NCBI GenBank assembly: GCA_003647375.1
Contig: QMMS01000163.1
Span: 1-9,972 of the forward strand
Reading direction: 5' to 3'
DNA: 9,972 nt
DNA from: Deltaproteobacteria bacterium
GTDB taxonomy: Bacteria; Desulfobacterota; Desulfobacteria; Desulfobacterales; B30-G6
Both the position numbers and the translations under genes were made by a program. The notes under the pieces were generated by a model. That model saw only the letters and a program-made list of their open reading frames with translations, was not told the DNA's origin and did not search any database. Below are positions 1 to 7,325 of this stretch, one piece after another; positions within the stretch are counted from its first letter, which is position 1, and every line of letters starts with the position of its first letter.

Positions 1-1
1 A

Positions 2-1465
2 AAAAGTGCACATGCTGCTACACCTAAGAAAGGAGGCCGTTTCAGAATCGGGTATGACATCGGTACCACGAACAATACGCTGGACACAACCCTCATGAAC
101 AGTAGTGCAGAGTATTTTATCAGCTATGCTTGTCGCAACAATCTGGTTGAAATTGACTACAAAGGTAACGCCATTCCCGAATTGGCCGAAGGCTGGGATG
201 TCAGCGAGGATCTGACCACCTGGGTGTTCGACATCCGTAAAGGGGTTGAGTTCCACAACGGTAAAAAAATGGACGCTGAAGATGTGCTCTACTCTTTGAA
301 CCTTCACCGGGGTGAGACAAAATCCACAGCAAAGACATTCCTGGCAACGGTCAAAGACATCAAGGCCGATGGCAAATATCGGGTTATATTCACACTGGAG
401 CAAGGGAATCTGGATTTTCAATATATTCTTTCGGACTACCGTATGGTCATTGTGCCGGCAGGAACTGCAGGAGAGGCATGGAAAAAATGCATTGGAACGG
501 GTGCCTTCGTCATGCAGAAATTTGAGCCGGGGGTCAGAGCATTTGCAAAGCGAAACCCCAATTATTGGAAAGAGGGACGCGGACATTTTGATGAACTCGA
601 AATCACCGTGATCACGGACGCCAGCAGTCGAACCAACGCACTGAAAACAGGCCGAGTCGATTTTATCCCCTCGGCTGACACCAAAACCGCACATCTACTT
701 GAAAGGGATAAAAATATTCAACTGATTTCCATGACGATGCCCTTTCACTACGCCATGCCGATGCGGTCGGATACCGCTCCTTACGACAATAATGACGTCC
801 GTCTGGCGATGAAGTACGCCATCGATCGTGAACAGATTGTCGATATTGGTGTCAATGGGTTTGGATCACCCGGAAATGATCATCCCATCGCACCAAGCTA
901 CAAGTATTTCGCATCTGAGCTATCTCAGCGGGAATATGATCCGGACAAGGCCAAATATCATCTGAAAAAATCCGGCTTGGAGAACCACACCTTTACTCTG
1001 AGTACCATGGACAGTCGAGGCTTGCTCGATTTTGCAACCCTCTACAAGGAACAAGCTGCAAAAGCGGGTATAAAGATCCAAATCGATAGCAAACCGAGTG
1101 ACGGCTACTGGAGCAATGTGTGGATGAAGGCTCCGTTTGCCTGTTCATATTGGCAGGGACGACCAACGATAGACACCATGTTTACGGTGGTTTATGCAGC
1201 AGAAGCCAAATGGAATGAATCTTTCTGGAAGCATGGAAAATTCAACAAGCTCCTGGTGGATGCGCGCAGGGAAAGAAACGAATCAAAGCGCGGTGATATG
1301 TATGGTGAAATGCAGAGAATACTCATGGATGAAGGAAGCACGATCATTTATATGTTTGGAAAAAGCGTAATGGCAGCTAACAAGAAAGTTAAATTTGAAA
1401 ACGTTGCGGCAAACTTGGATGCCGATGGACTAAGGGCACCAGAGCGCTGGTGGTTTGAATCCTGA
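2..1465 (+). CDS. ABC transporter substrate-binding protein, peptide/opine/nickel type (SBP family 5), 5'-partial
   Basis: Extracytoplasmic solute receptor that delivers its ligand to the OppB/OppC-like permeases downstream. The frame is open to the first bases of the window. Codons before the internal ATG at 95 encode a typical mature N-terminus (TPKKGGRFRIGYD), so the real start and the signal peptide lie upstream; about 487 residues are visible. Family 5 hallmarks are PELAEGWDVSEDLTTWVFDIRKGV-like text (split here as PELAEGWDVS and TTWVFDIRKGVEFHNGK), then DAEDVLYSLN, GTGAFVMQKFEPG and the NPNYWKEG motif, followed by DNNDVRLAMKYAIDRE and AYDPDKAKYHLKKSG-like YDPDKAKYHLKKSG. The protein ends normally with ERWWFES and TGA. 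The ligand cannot be read from sequence: the family binds peptides, opines, nickel chelates and sugars. The linked methyltransferases suggest a methylated amine or betaine-type compound, which is inference only. Confidence 0.93.
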   Translation, partial: KSAHAATPKKGGRFRIGYDIGTTNNTLDTTLMNSSAEYFISYACRNNLVEIDYKGNAIPELAEGWDVSEDLTTWVFDIRKGVEFHNGKKMDAEDVLYSLNLHRGETKSTAKTFLATVKDIKADGKYRVIFTLEQGNLDFQYILSDYRMVIVPAGTAGEAWKKCIGTGAFVMQKFEPGVRAFAKRNPNYWKEGRGHFDELEITVITDASSRTNALKTGRVDFIPSADTKTAHLLERDKNIQLISMTMPFHYAMPMRSDTAPYDNNDVRLAMKYAIDREQIVDIGVNGFGSPGNDHPIAPSYKYFASELSQREYDPDKAKYHLKKSGLENHTFTLSTMDSRGLLDFATLYKEQAAKAGIKIQIDSKPSDGYWSNVWMKAPFACSYWQGRPTIDTMFTVVYAAEAKWNESFWKHGKFNKLLVDARRERNESKRGDMYGEMQRILMDEGSTIIYMFGKSVMAANKKVKFENVAANLDADGLRAPERWWFES

Positions 1466-1474
1466 TAATTCATT

Positions 1475-1517
1475 CCGGCATTGGGAATCTTGACGATATC
1501 CCAATGCCGGTCCTTTT
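1475..1517 (+). terminator. Rho-independent terminator candidate after the substrate-binding protein gene
   Basis: A perfect 12-bp stem (CCGGCATTGGGA at 1475-1486 pairing with TCCCAATGCCGG at 1499-1510) encloses a 12-nt loop and is followed by TCCTTTT. It begins 9 bp after the stop codon of the substrate-binding protein. The T tract is short and interrupted, so it may terminate only partially or act as an mRNA 3' stabiliser. Either role would let the binding protein be made in excess of the transporter and enzymes downstream, as is common for binding-protein genes. Confidence 0.7.
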
Positions 1518-1644
1518 ATAACCGAGACGTGTAAGATAAACATACGGGACGCCCATCTGGTTTCAGGATATCGAGTTCGTGATATGTTCATCTTCGGCCA
1601 TCCTGGCTAAAGAAATAAAAAATAGGAAGCGCTGATGGACAAAT

Positions 1645-1659
1645 GGAATGCACCATTCC
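1645..1659. promoter_or_regulatory. Short perfect palindrome upstream of the MttB-family gene, possible operator
   Basis: GGAATG-CAC-CATTCC is a perfect 6+6 bp inverted repeat with a 3-bp centre, 75 bp before the methyltransferase start. It lies in the 269-bp interval between the binding-protein gene and the methyltransferase, the longest untranslated stretch of the cassette and the natural place for a promoter or operator. No convincing -35/-10 pair, sigma-54 site or cobalamin riboswitch box was seen in that interval. A 15-bp palindrome can occur by chance, so this is only a candidate. Confidence 0.25.
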
Positions 1660-1734
1660 CGCAGATCTATTAAATTGCCCCTAATTTTTATGCCCGGATT
1701 ATTGGACGAAGTGACATACTTGGAGAAATGACCA

Positions 1735-3174
1735 ATGCTACCATTTTATGATATTCTCAGTGTTGAACAGGCAACACAAATCCACGAATCTGCCCTATAT
1801 GTTCTGAACCACATGGGGCTTAGAATTGAACATGACGGTGCGCTGGAAAAACTTGCTGAAGCCGGTGCCAATGTCGATTTTTCAAACCATTGTGCTTGTT
1901 TTCCGGAAGACATGATCAACATGGCTCTGGATCAGGTCCCCAAGCAATTTACCTGTGCGGGCCGAAGTCCGGAGTTCGATTTTGATTTGGGATCTGAACG
2001 TCGTATTCCCATCCTGCGTTCGGGCGCCGGATGTATTAGAATACTTGATGCCGGCAGTAACGAGGTCAGGCCTTTGCTTCGGAAAGATGGCATCGACTCA
2101 GCCCGTTTAAACGATGCCTTGGAACGAGTGAATGTTAATTGCACCTTGACTCTCAGCGATATACCGCAAACAACTTATGATATTCACGCTTTAAAAGATG
2201 CGCTAATTCATTGCCGCAAACACACCTGGGCCTTGACACTCGACTCAAAAAATCTACGCTATCAAATTGAAATGATGTTGGCTGTTGCCGGCAGCAGGCA
2301 AAATCTGGCTGAAAGACCGCTCTGCAGCGGCGTTTTTTCCGTAATATCACCTATGTATATCCCCTACGACGAGATTGAGCGCCTCTTATTATATGGGAAA
2401 TACCACATTCCTGTAAAAATGACTGTGATACCGCTCAAGGGGGCCAATTCGCCCTATACAATTGCTGGAACAATGACCTCGATCAATGCTCAATTTCTAG
2501 GTGCATTGGTAGTTCAGCAAACCCTGTGTCCAGGACAGCCGGCTTTGTACTATGCAGGCGCCAAATCCATGGACATGCGCACGGGTATTGCTGTTCCCAA
2601 TTTATCTCCTGAAAACCAGTTGATCATTGCAGGTATTTGCCAATTAGGTCGGCATTACAAACTGCCCACTGAAATGAGTCTGTTGGTGTTTCCCGGTTGC
2701 CAGATGCATCAGTATTTGTTTCATCTGGGATCATCTATCTTGTGGGCCATGACAGCGGGTATTCAAGGGATCGGATCAGTAGGCAATTTTGATGGATCTA
2801 ATGTTTGGAGTCCGGAAGCAGTTATTCTGGCTGACGAAATTGTGGCCTACTATGAACGGCTTTTCACCGGCTTTGAGATCAACAAGGGTACCTTGGCTCT
2901 GGAAGCCATTTTGCGGGTGGGTCATCGTGGTCACTTTCTTTCCGATCCTGACACCCTTGAGCACTTAAAGATGGAGCCTTCTTTTATATCTTCTCTTTTT
3001 GACTATGGTTCTTATGATGATTGGACCAAATCGGGTTTTAAGACGATAATCAATCGTGCGCATGAACGATTGGAAGAAATTCTGCGAAAGCATGAGGTGC
3101 CCGAGCTGGATCCGGAAGTTCGAAAAGAGTTGGACAACATTGCAAACAGCGCTGATCGAAAGCTGCTTAAGTAG
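1735..3174 (+). CDS. MttB-superfamily (trimethylamine/glycine-betaine type) corrinoid methyltransferase, non-pyrrolysine
   Basis: Likely transfers a methyl group from a methylated amine to the cobalt of a cognate corrinoid protein in the cytoplasm. The 479 residues are near the usual MttB length. Family features: an N-terminal segment with QIHESALYVLNHMGLRIEHD (residues 15-34), a central TIM-barrel-type stretch containing SGVFSVISPMYIP (198-210), and the C-terminal signature VGHRGHFLSDPDTLEHL (395-411). The region where archaeal MttB carries pyrrolysine corresponds roughly to GNFDGSNVWSPEA (350-362). It is read through by ordinary codons with no in-frame amber, placing the protein with the non-Pyl members (MtgB, MtpB, MtcB, MtyB types), which demethylate quaternary amines. 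Substrate is unresolved. The ATG is preceded by GGAGA at 1722-1726. The stop is TAG, but it sits at the normal protein end. Transporter genes follow directly. Confidence 0.88.
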   Translation: MLPFYDILSVEQATQIHESALYVLNHMGLRIEHDGALEKLAEAGANVDFSNHCACFPEDMINMALDQVPKQFTCAGRSPEFDFDLGSERRIPILRSGAGCIRILDAGSNEVRPLLRKDGIDSARLNDALERVNVNCTLTLSDIPQTTYDIHALKDALIHCRKHTWALTLDSKNLRYQIEMMLAVAGSRQNLAERPLCSGVFSVISPMYIPYDEIERLLLYGKYHIPVKMTVIPLKGANSPYTIAGTMTSINAQFLGALVVQQTLCPGQPALYYAGAKSMDMRTGIAVPNLSPENQLIIAGICQLGRHYKLPTEMSLLVFPGCQMHQYLFHLGSSILWAMTAGIQGIGSVGNFDGSNVWSPEAVILADEIVAYYERLFTGFEINKGTLALEAILRVGHRGHFLSDPDTLEHLKMEPSFISSLFDYGSYDDWTKSGFKTIINRAHERLEEILRKHEVPELDPEVRKELDNIANSADRKLLK

Positions 3175-3266
3175 TTTCCTTGGGAACATCCAGTCGTGTT
3201 GTCTTGAGTCTCCTGACGGATGTCTTGATTATTATCACGGAGTCCAGACTTCTCAATTCAAAGCAG

Positions 3267-3274
3267 GGAGGGAG
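3267..3274 (+). promoter_or_regulatory. Ribosome binding site fixing the start of the OppC-like permease
   Basis: GGAGGGAG lies 4 nt before the ATG at 3279. The same frame is open from an earlier ATG at 3180, but that would add 33 residues unlike any permease N-terminus and has no Shine-Dalgarno sequence. The downstream start gives the expected short cytoplasmic tail (MVFLKLLKTSPWSVR) before the first membrane segment. Confidence 0.8.
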
Positions 3275-3278
3275 CTCG

Positions 3279-4103
3279 ATGGTATTTTTAAAGCTACTGA
3301 AAACATCACCGTGGAGCGTGCGGATCGGTATAGCCATTATTCTCATCAATATCTTTGCAGCGGTATTTGCACCGTATCTTGCTCCATATAGTGAAACAGA
3401 AATTTGCGGTAGGGTCTGGATGTCTCCCAGCAGCGATCACTGGTTGGGCACCGATCACCTCGGACGGGATTTATACACGCGTCTATTGTACGGTGCTCGC
3501 AATACGATTGCCATCGCTTTTGTCGCAACCATGCTTTCCTTTTTGGCCGGTACGATTTTCGGTTTGCTGGCGGCCACACTTGGTGGTTGGGCGGACCTGA
3601 TTATGAGTCGTGTTATCGATATTTTGTTGGCCTTTCCGACCCTTATATTTGCCCTGATGGTATTGTCTGTCGTGGGGACATCCGTTACCTCGCTAATTGT
3701 CGTGATAGCGATTCTCAATTCCACGCGTGTTTATCGCCTGTCGCGGGCCGTGGCAATGGATATTGAAGTCATGGAATTCGTAGAGGCCGCCAGACTGCGT
3801 GGGGAACGCATCTGGTGGATCATGCGTCGGGAAATTTTACCAAACGCCATGCCTCCCCTAGTGGCAGAGTTCGGGTTGCGTTTTTGTTTTGTGTTTCTGT
3901 TTATTGCTTCCTTGAGTTTTCTGGGACTGGGTATTAAACCACCTTCGGCTGACTGGGGGAGTATGGTTAGACAAAACGCCGGCGCTATCGCATTCGGCAT
4001 ATTTATTCCCTTATGGCCGGCAGGTGCTATTGCATTTCTGACGGTGGGTGTCAATTTAATCGTCGACTGGTTCCTGCACCTTGCCAGTGGGTTGAAAGAT
4101 TGA
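3279..4103 (+). CDS. ABC transporter permease, OppC/DppC-like
   Basis: One of two membrane-spanning subunits forming the translocation path for the ligand of the family 5 binding protein. The 274 residues fit the OppC/DppC family. A first membrane helix (about 15-36) is followed by the family motif WLGTDHLGRDLYTRLLYGAR (55-74). About five more hydrophobic segments follow at roughly 76-101, 111-131, 134-147, 197-217 and 238-266. The cytoplasmic EAA loop that docks on the ATPase is clear: EAARLRG (169-175) and ILPN (186-189). The C-terminal signature SFLGLGIKPPSADWGSM (213-229) is also typical. The start at 3279 is chosen from its ribosome binding site. This gene precedes the OppB-like gene, the reverse of the usual order. 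Confidence 0.92.
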   Translation: MVFLKLLKTSPWSVRIGIAIILINIFAAVFAPYLAPYSETEICGRVWMSPSSDHWLGTDHLGRDLYTRLLYGARNTIAIAFVATMLSFLAGTIFGLLAATLGGWADLIMSRVIDILLAFPTLIFALMVLSVVGTSVTSLIVVIAILNSTRVYRLSRAVAMDIEVMEFVEAARLRGERIWWIMRREILPNAMPPLVAEFGLRFCFVFLFIASLSFLGLGIKPPSADWGSMVRQNAGAIAFGIFIPLWPAGAIAFLTVGVNLIVDWFLHLASGLKD

Positions 4104-4151
4104 TCTTTAAAATGGATATATGTTGAACAGCCTAACAACAGGTGAGCAACG

Positions 4152-5108
4152 ATGAAAGATATCATTACATTGGTTTCAAAACGAATTGCCCTGGGCCTTT
4201 TGACCATTATCATTATTTCGGTACTGATCTTCGTCGGGGTTGAAGCGCTCCCTGGGGATTTGGCAGAGGCTGTCTTGGGACAGGAAGCGACACCGGAAAC
4301 CTTAGCGGCATTTCGCAAGGAGCTCAAACTGGACCTACCTCCCCATGTTCGTTACTTTACCTGGCTGGGAGATTTCTTAAAGGGTGAGTTGGGTAATTCT
4401 CTGTCCAACGGACGCCCCATAGCCGAACTGATCGGCTGGCGGTTTTCAAACACGATGTTTCTGGCTGCTGTGACGGCAATGATTGCTGTGCCCGTTGCCA
4501 TCATTTTAGGGATTCTGGCCGCCCTCTACCGGAACACGCTCTTCGATAAAATTATCTCCATGTGCACTCTCAGCACTATCTCATTCCCCGAATTTTTTAT
4601 CGCCTACATTCTAATCGCACTTTTGTCGGTCAAGATTTTCATTTTTCCCAGCATATCCAATATCAACGACCAGATGGGGTTATGGGAAAAGGTTTATGAC
4701 ATCATCCTGCCATGTCTGACCCTTTCCATGGTGGTGGTGGCACACATGATGCGTCAGACACGGGCAGCCATCATCAACATTCTGGCCAGCCCTTTTATCG
4801 AAATGTCGCGGCTCAAGGGTATCAATCGAACCCGCGTGATTGTGCTGCATGCTTTTCCCAATGCATTGTCGCCAGTGATTAATGTTATCGTTCTCAACCT
4901 TGCTTACCTGATAGTGGGAGTGGTCATCGTGGAAGTAGTGTTCGTCTACCCGGGTTTGGGTCAATTGTTGGTCGACTCCGTTTCGAAACGGGATATTCCG
5001 GTGGTTCAGGCCAGTGGTTTGGTTTTCGCGGTTACCTACGTATGTCTCAATCTCGTGGCAGACGTGCTGTCGGTTCTCTGTAACCCCAGACTGCGAAACC
5101 CGAGGTAA
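4152..5108 (+). CDS. ABC transporter permease, OppB/DppB-like
   Basis: Second membrane subunit of the same importer. The 318 residues begin with the family-typical MKDIITLVSKRIALGLLTII, a cytoplasmic tail plus first helix (about 10-31). Next comes a periplasmic region with the conserved GDLAEAVLGQEATPETLAAF, RKELKLDLP and LKGELGNSLSNGRPI stretches (35-90). About five more helices follow at roughly 99-125, 138-165, 183-200, 240-266 and 288-310. The EAA loop is degenerate, EMSRLKG (217-223), followed by HAFPNALSP, and the C-terminal motif FVYPGLGQLLVDSVSKRD (264-281) is present. AGGTGAG at 4140-4146 precedes the ATG, and the gene starts 48 bp after the OppC-like stop, so co-transcription is likely. 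Confidence 0.93.
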   Translation: MKDIITLVSKRIALGLLTIIIISVLIFVGVEALPGDLAEAVLGQEATPETLAAFRKELKLDLPPHVRYFTWLGDFLKGELGNSLSNGRPIAELIGWRFSNTMFLAAVTAMIAVPVAIILGILAALYRNTLFDKIISMCTLSTISFPEFFIAYILIALLSVKIFIFPSISNINDQMGLWEKVYDIILPCLTLSMVVVAHMMRQTRAAIINILASPFIEMSRLKGINRTRVIVLHAFPNALSPVINVIVLNLAYLIVGVVIVEVVFVYPGLGQLLVDSVSKRDIPVVQASGLVFAVTYVCLNLVADVLSVLCNPRLRNPR

Positions 5109-5182
5109 TAGAGTCGAGCTGGTGGAGATTGCTTAATCATTGCGGCAATATAGTAGACATGAAATAAATTGAGGAAATAAAC

Positions 5183-6820
5183 ATGGAACCTCTGTTAAAA
5201 ATGCGTAAGATCCATATCGAGGGGCTGAGCGACGAGAAATGGAGTCCCATTATCAATGGTATCGATCTCACCCTGGCACGGGGTGAAGTTCTGGGGCTGA
5301 TCGGCGAATCAGGCGCTGGGAAATCCACGCTGGGTATTGCCTCAATGGCCTTCACGCGACAGGGATGCAGAATATCATCGGGCTCGATCGTCTTCGAGGG
5401 CCAAGAGTTGATGGGTGCCCCCAGGGAGGCCTTGAGGAAGATCCGCGGCAACCGGATCGCCTACGTGGCCCAGAGCGCCGCAGCCTCCTTCAACCCCGCA
5501 CACCGCCTTATCAAGCAGTATGCAGAAGCACCGGTGCAACACGGGGTCATGAGCTTCGAACAGGCTGTCAAGGAGGCCAAGATCATTTATAAACAGCTGC
5601 TGCTACCGGATCCGGACCACATCGGCTACCGCTATCCTCACCAGGTTTCTGGTGGCCAGCTGCAGCGGGCCATGGTAGCCATGGCCATGGCGTGCCGACC
5701 TGACCTGATCATCTTCGACGAACCCACCACCGCCCTAGATGTCACCACCCAGATCGAGGTTCTGGCAGCCATCAAGCACATCGTGCGGCAGTTCAACACA
5801 GCCGCTATTTACATCACCCACGACCTGGCGGTAGTGGCTCAGATCGCCAATCGAATCATGGTGTTGCGCTACGGCAATCTGGTGGAAGAGAGCGCTACCG
5901 GGGAAATGATCGCCAATCCCAAAGAAGACTATACCCGTCGGTTGTTGTCGGTCCGAAAACTGAAGGAAGAAAAAGACCTGTCGCAAAGCGAAAAAGATGT
6001 CATTCTGGAAGTCGACAACGTGACTGCCAGCTATACCGGAAAAGAAAACGTGCTCGAAGATATCGACCTAAAGATCAGGAGGGGACGGACCATGGCCCTG
6101 GTTGGAGAATCTGGCAGCGGCAAGAGCACTCTGGCGCGGGTGATCATGGGACTGCTGCCCCCCATCAAGGGTAATGTGATCTACAACGACCACCAACTGT
6201 CGCGGGACCTGAAGTCACGGCCCAAAGAACAGCTGCGCGTAATGCAGATGATCTACCAGATGCCTGACACGGCCCTGAACCCCAAACATAAGGTCAGCGA
6301 GATTATCGGCCGACCACTGCAATTCTATTTTGGTATGCGTGAAAAAGATCGCAATAAAAGGGTCAACGAGCTTTTGGAGAAGATTGAACTGTCCGAAAAA
6401 TATTTCGATCGCTACCCGCCGGAGCTGTCGGGTGGTGAAAAACAGCGCATCTGTATCGCCCGGGCTTTGGCTGCAGAGCCGGATCTGATCATCTGCGACG
6501 AGGTGACCTCGGCCTTGGATCAGCTGGTGGCCGAAGAGATTTTAAAACTGCTTCAGGATCTACAGAATGAACTCAGGGTATCGTACCTCTTTATAACCCA
6601 TGACCTAGCAACGGTAAAGGCCATCTCGGACGAGATCGTGGTCATGCTTCGGGGAAGGATTGTTGAGCAGGGGGTCAATAAAGTGATTCTGGCACCGCCG
6701 CATCACGAGTACACCGAACTGCTTTTGTCGTCCGTGCCGGAAATGGATCCCGACTGGTTGGACAGACTGCTCAAGGAGCGTAAAGAAAAGGGAAAACCTT
6801 CCACCATCATGGATGCCTGA
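5183..6820 (+). CDS. Fused dipeptide/oligopeptide-type ABC transporter ATPase (OppD-OppF two-domain protein)
   Basis: Powers the importer; both nucleotide-binding domains are on one 545-residue chain, as in GsiA/YejF-type proteins. Domain 1: Walker A GESGAGKST (41-49), Q-loop Q97, signature VSGGQ (155-159), Walker B LIIFDEPTTALD (175-186), switch H213. Domain 2: Walker A GESGSGKST (308-316), Q-loop Q359, signature LSGGE (415-419), Walker B LIICDEVTSALD (435-446), switch H473. All catalytic residues are present in both. In domain 2 the residue after the catalytic glutamate is Val instead of the usual Pro. A charged linker (about 255-272) joins the domains. GAGGA at 5171-5175 precedes the ATG. 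The first half is visibly richer in G+C than the methyltransferase and permease genes. Whether it serves only this transporter cannot be told, but linkage makes it very likely. Confidence 0.94.
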   Translation: MEPLLKMRKIHIEGLSDEKWSPIINGIDLTLARGEVLGLIGESGAGKSTLGIASMAFTRQGCRISSGSIVFEGQELMGAPREALRKIRGNRIAYVAQSAAASFNPAHRLIKQYAEAPVQHGVMSFEQAVKEAKIIYKQLLLPDPDHIGYRYPHQVSGGQLQRAMVAMAMACRPDLIIFDEPTTALDVTTQIEVLAAIKHIVRQFNTAAIYITHDLAVVAQIANRIMVLRYGNLVEESATGEMIANPKEDYTRRLLSVRKLKEEKDLSQSEKDVILEVDNVTASYTGKENVLEDIDLKIRRGRTMALVGESGSGKSTLARVIMGLLPPIKGNVIYNDHQLSRDLKSRPKEQLRVMQMIYQMPDTALNPKHKVSEIIGRPLQFYFGMREKDRNKRVNELLEKIELSEKYFDRYPPELSGGEKQRICIARALAAEPDLIICDEVTSALDQLVAEEILKLLQDLQNELRVSYLFITHDLATVKAISDEIVVMLRGRIVEQGVNKVILAPPHHEYTELLLSSVPEMDPDWLDRLLKERKEKGKPSTIMDA

Positions 6821-6876
6821 CGGGGAAGTGAGAAATAAAATTAAAGTCTCCGGTTTTTCCGGGTCAAGGAGATGAT

Positions 6877-7272
6877 ATGAAATTTATGGTATGTTACGAC
6901 AATTCCGCCGGATCGAAAGAGGCCATTAGAGAAGCTCAGAAGCACGCATCCAAATGGAATGCTACGATCGAAGTTTTTTCGGCCGTCACCCGCATTGAAC
7001 CCATCCAGCACAAAAAACTCATGGAAATGGAGGAACAGCTGGAAAGAGAAATCCAGAGTCTTTTCGAAGACGTCGATATTCCCTACAAAGTCCAATTGAG
7101 GGTCGATGATGCGGAACGTGGCGAGAAGATTGTGCAAATCGCTGAGAGAAGCGAGGTGGATCTTATCTTTATCAGCATAAAAAAGCATTCCAAGGTCGGC
7201 AAGCTGCTGTTTGGCTCGACAGCGCAATATGTGATCTTAAATGCACCCTGCCCGGTTGTTTCCATCAACTAA
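6877..7272 (+). CDS. Small universal stress protein (UspA family)
   Basis: Cytoplasmic single-domain USP fold protein of 131 residues. Family features are an N-terminal beta strand MKFMVCYDNSAGSKEAIREA, a middle helix (about 48-63) and the closing KLLFGSTAQYVILNAPCPVVSI block. The nucleotide motif of ATP-binding USPs, G-2x-G-9x-G-(S/T), is altered. The last G-S pair is present (FGST), but the two earlier glycine positions are Ser and Lys (SIKK). It may therefore bind nucleotide weakly or not at all, which is inference. It starts 56 bp after the ATPase gene with AAGGAG at 6866-6871, and is followed closely by the methyl-THF methyltransferase, so it appears to belong to the operon. Its role there is unknown; USPs linked to transporters are often proposed to be regulators. 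Confidence 0.88.
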   Translation: MKFMVCYDNSAGSKEAIREAQKHASKWNATIEVFSAVTRIEPIQHKKLMEMEEQLEREIQSLFEDVDIPYKVQLRVDDAERGEKIVQIAERSEVDLIFISIKKHSKVGKLLFGSTAQYVILNAPCPVVSIN

Positions 7273-7306
7273 AGCATTGCTTGTGTGAGTCAACCCAACT
7301 GCTATC

Positions 7307-7318
7307 AAAGGAGGAGGT
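7307..7318 (+). promoter_or_regulatory. Very strong ribosome binding site of the methyl-THF methyltransferase gene
   Basis: AAAGGAGGAGGT contains two overlapping Shine-Dalgarno cores, the second (GGAGGT, 7313-7318) lying 7 nt before the ATG at 7326. A TTG at 7322 is in another frame and can be excluded as the start. Confidence 0.75.
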
Positions 7319-7325
7319 CATTTGA

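Noticed and set aside
1637..1651. Sigma-54-like GG...GC promoter element upstream of mttB
   Set aside because: The GG to GC spacing is 11 bases instead of the required 10 and the surrounding bases match the consensus poorly.
1518..1734. Cobalamin riboswitch in the mttB leader
   Set aside because: No B12-box-like sequence (GCCACTG) or suitable conserved helices were seen, and the interval is short for this class.
3172..3174. TAG stop of the MttB homologue as a possible pyrrolysine codon
   Set aside because: It lies at the normal C-terminus of a full-length 479-residue protein, far from the internal Pyl position, and read-through would add only about 10 residues before TGA.
3180..3278. N-terminal extension of the OppC-like permease from the ATG at 3180
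   Set aside because: It has no ribosome binding site and no permease-like sequence; the ATG at 3279 has a strong GGAGGGAG site and gives the family-typical N-terminus.
3731..4327. A 198-codon minus-strand open frame opposite the two permease genes
   Set aside because: It is antisense to clearly conserved permease sequence, has a composition typical of a shadow frame, and spans the junction of two real genes.
6850..6862. CCGG-TTTTT-CCGG mini-hairpin before the universal stress protein as an attenuator
   Set aside because: The stem is only 4 bp, has no T tract after it, and lies immediately before a good ribosome binding site; it is not distinguishable from chance.
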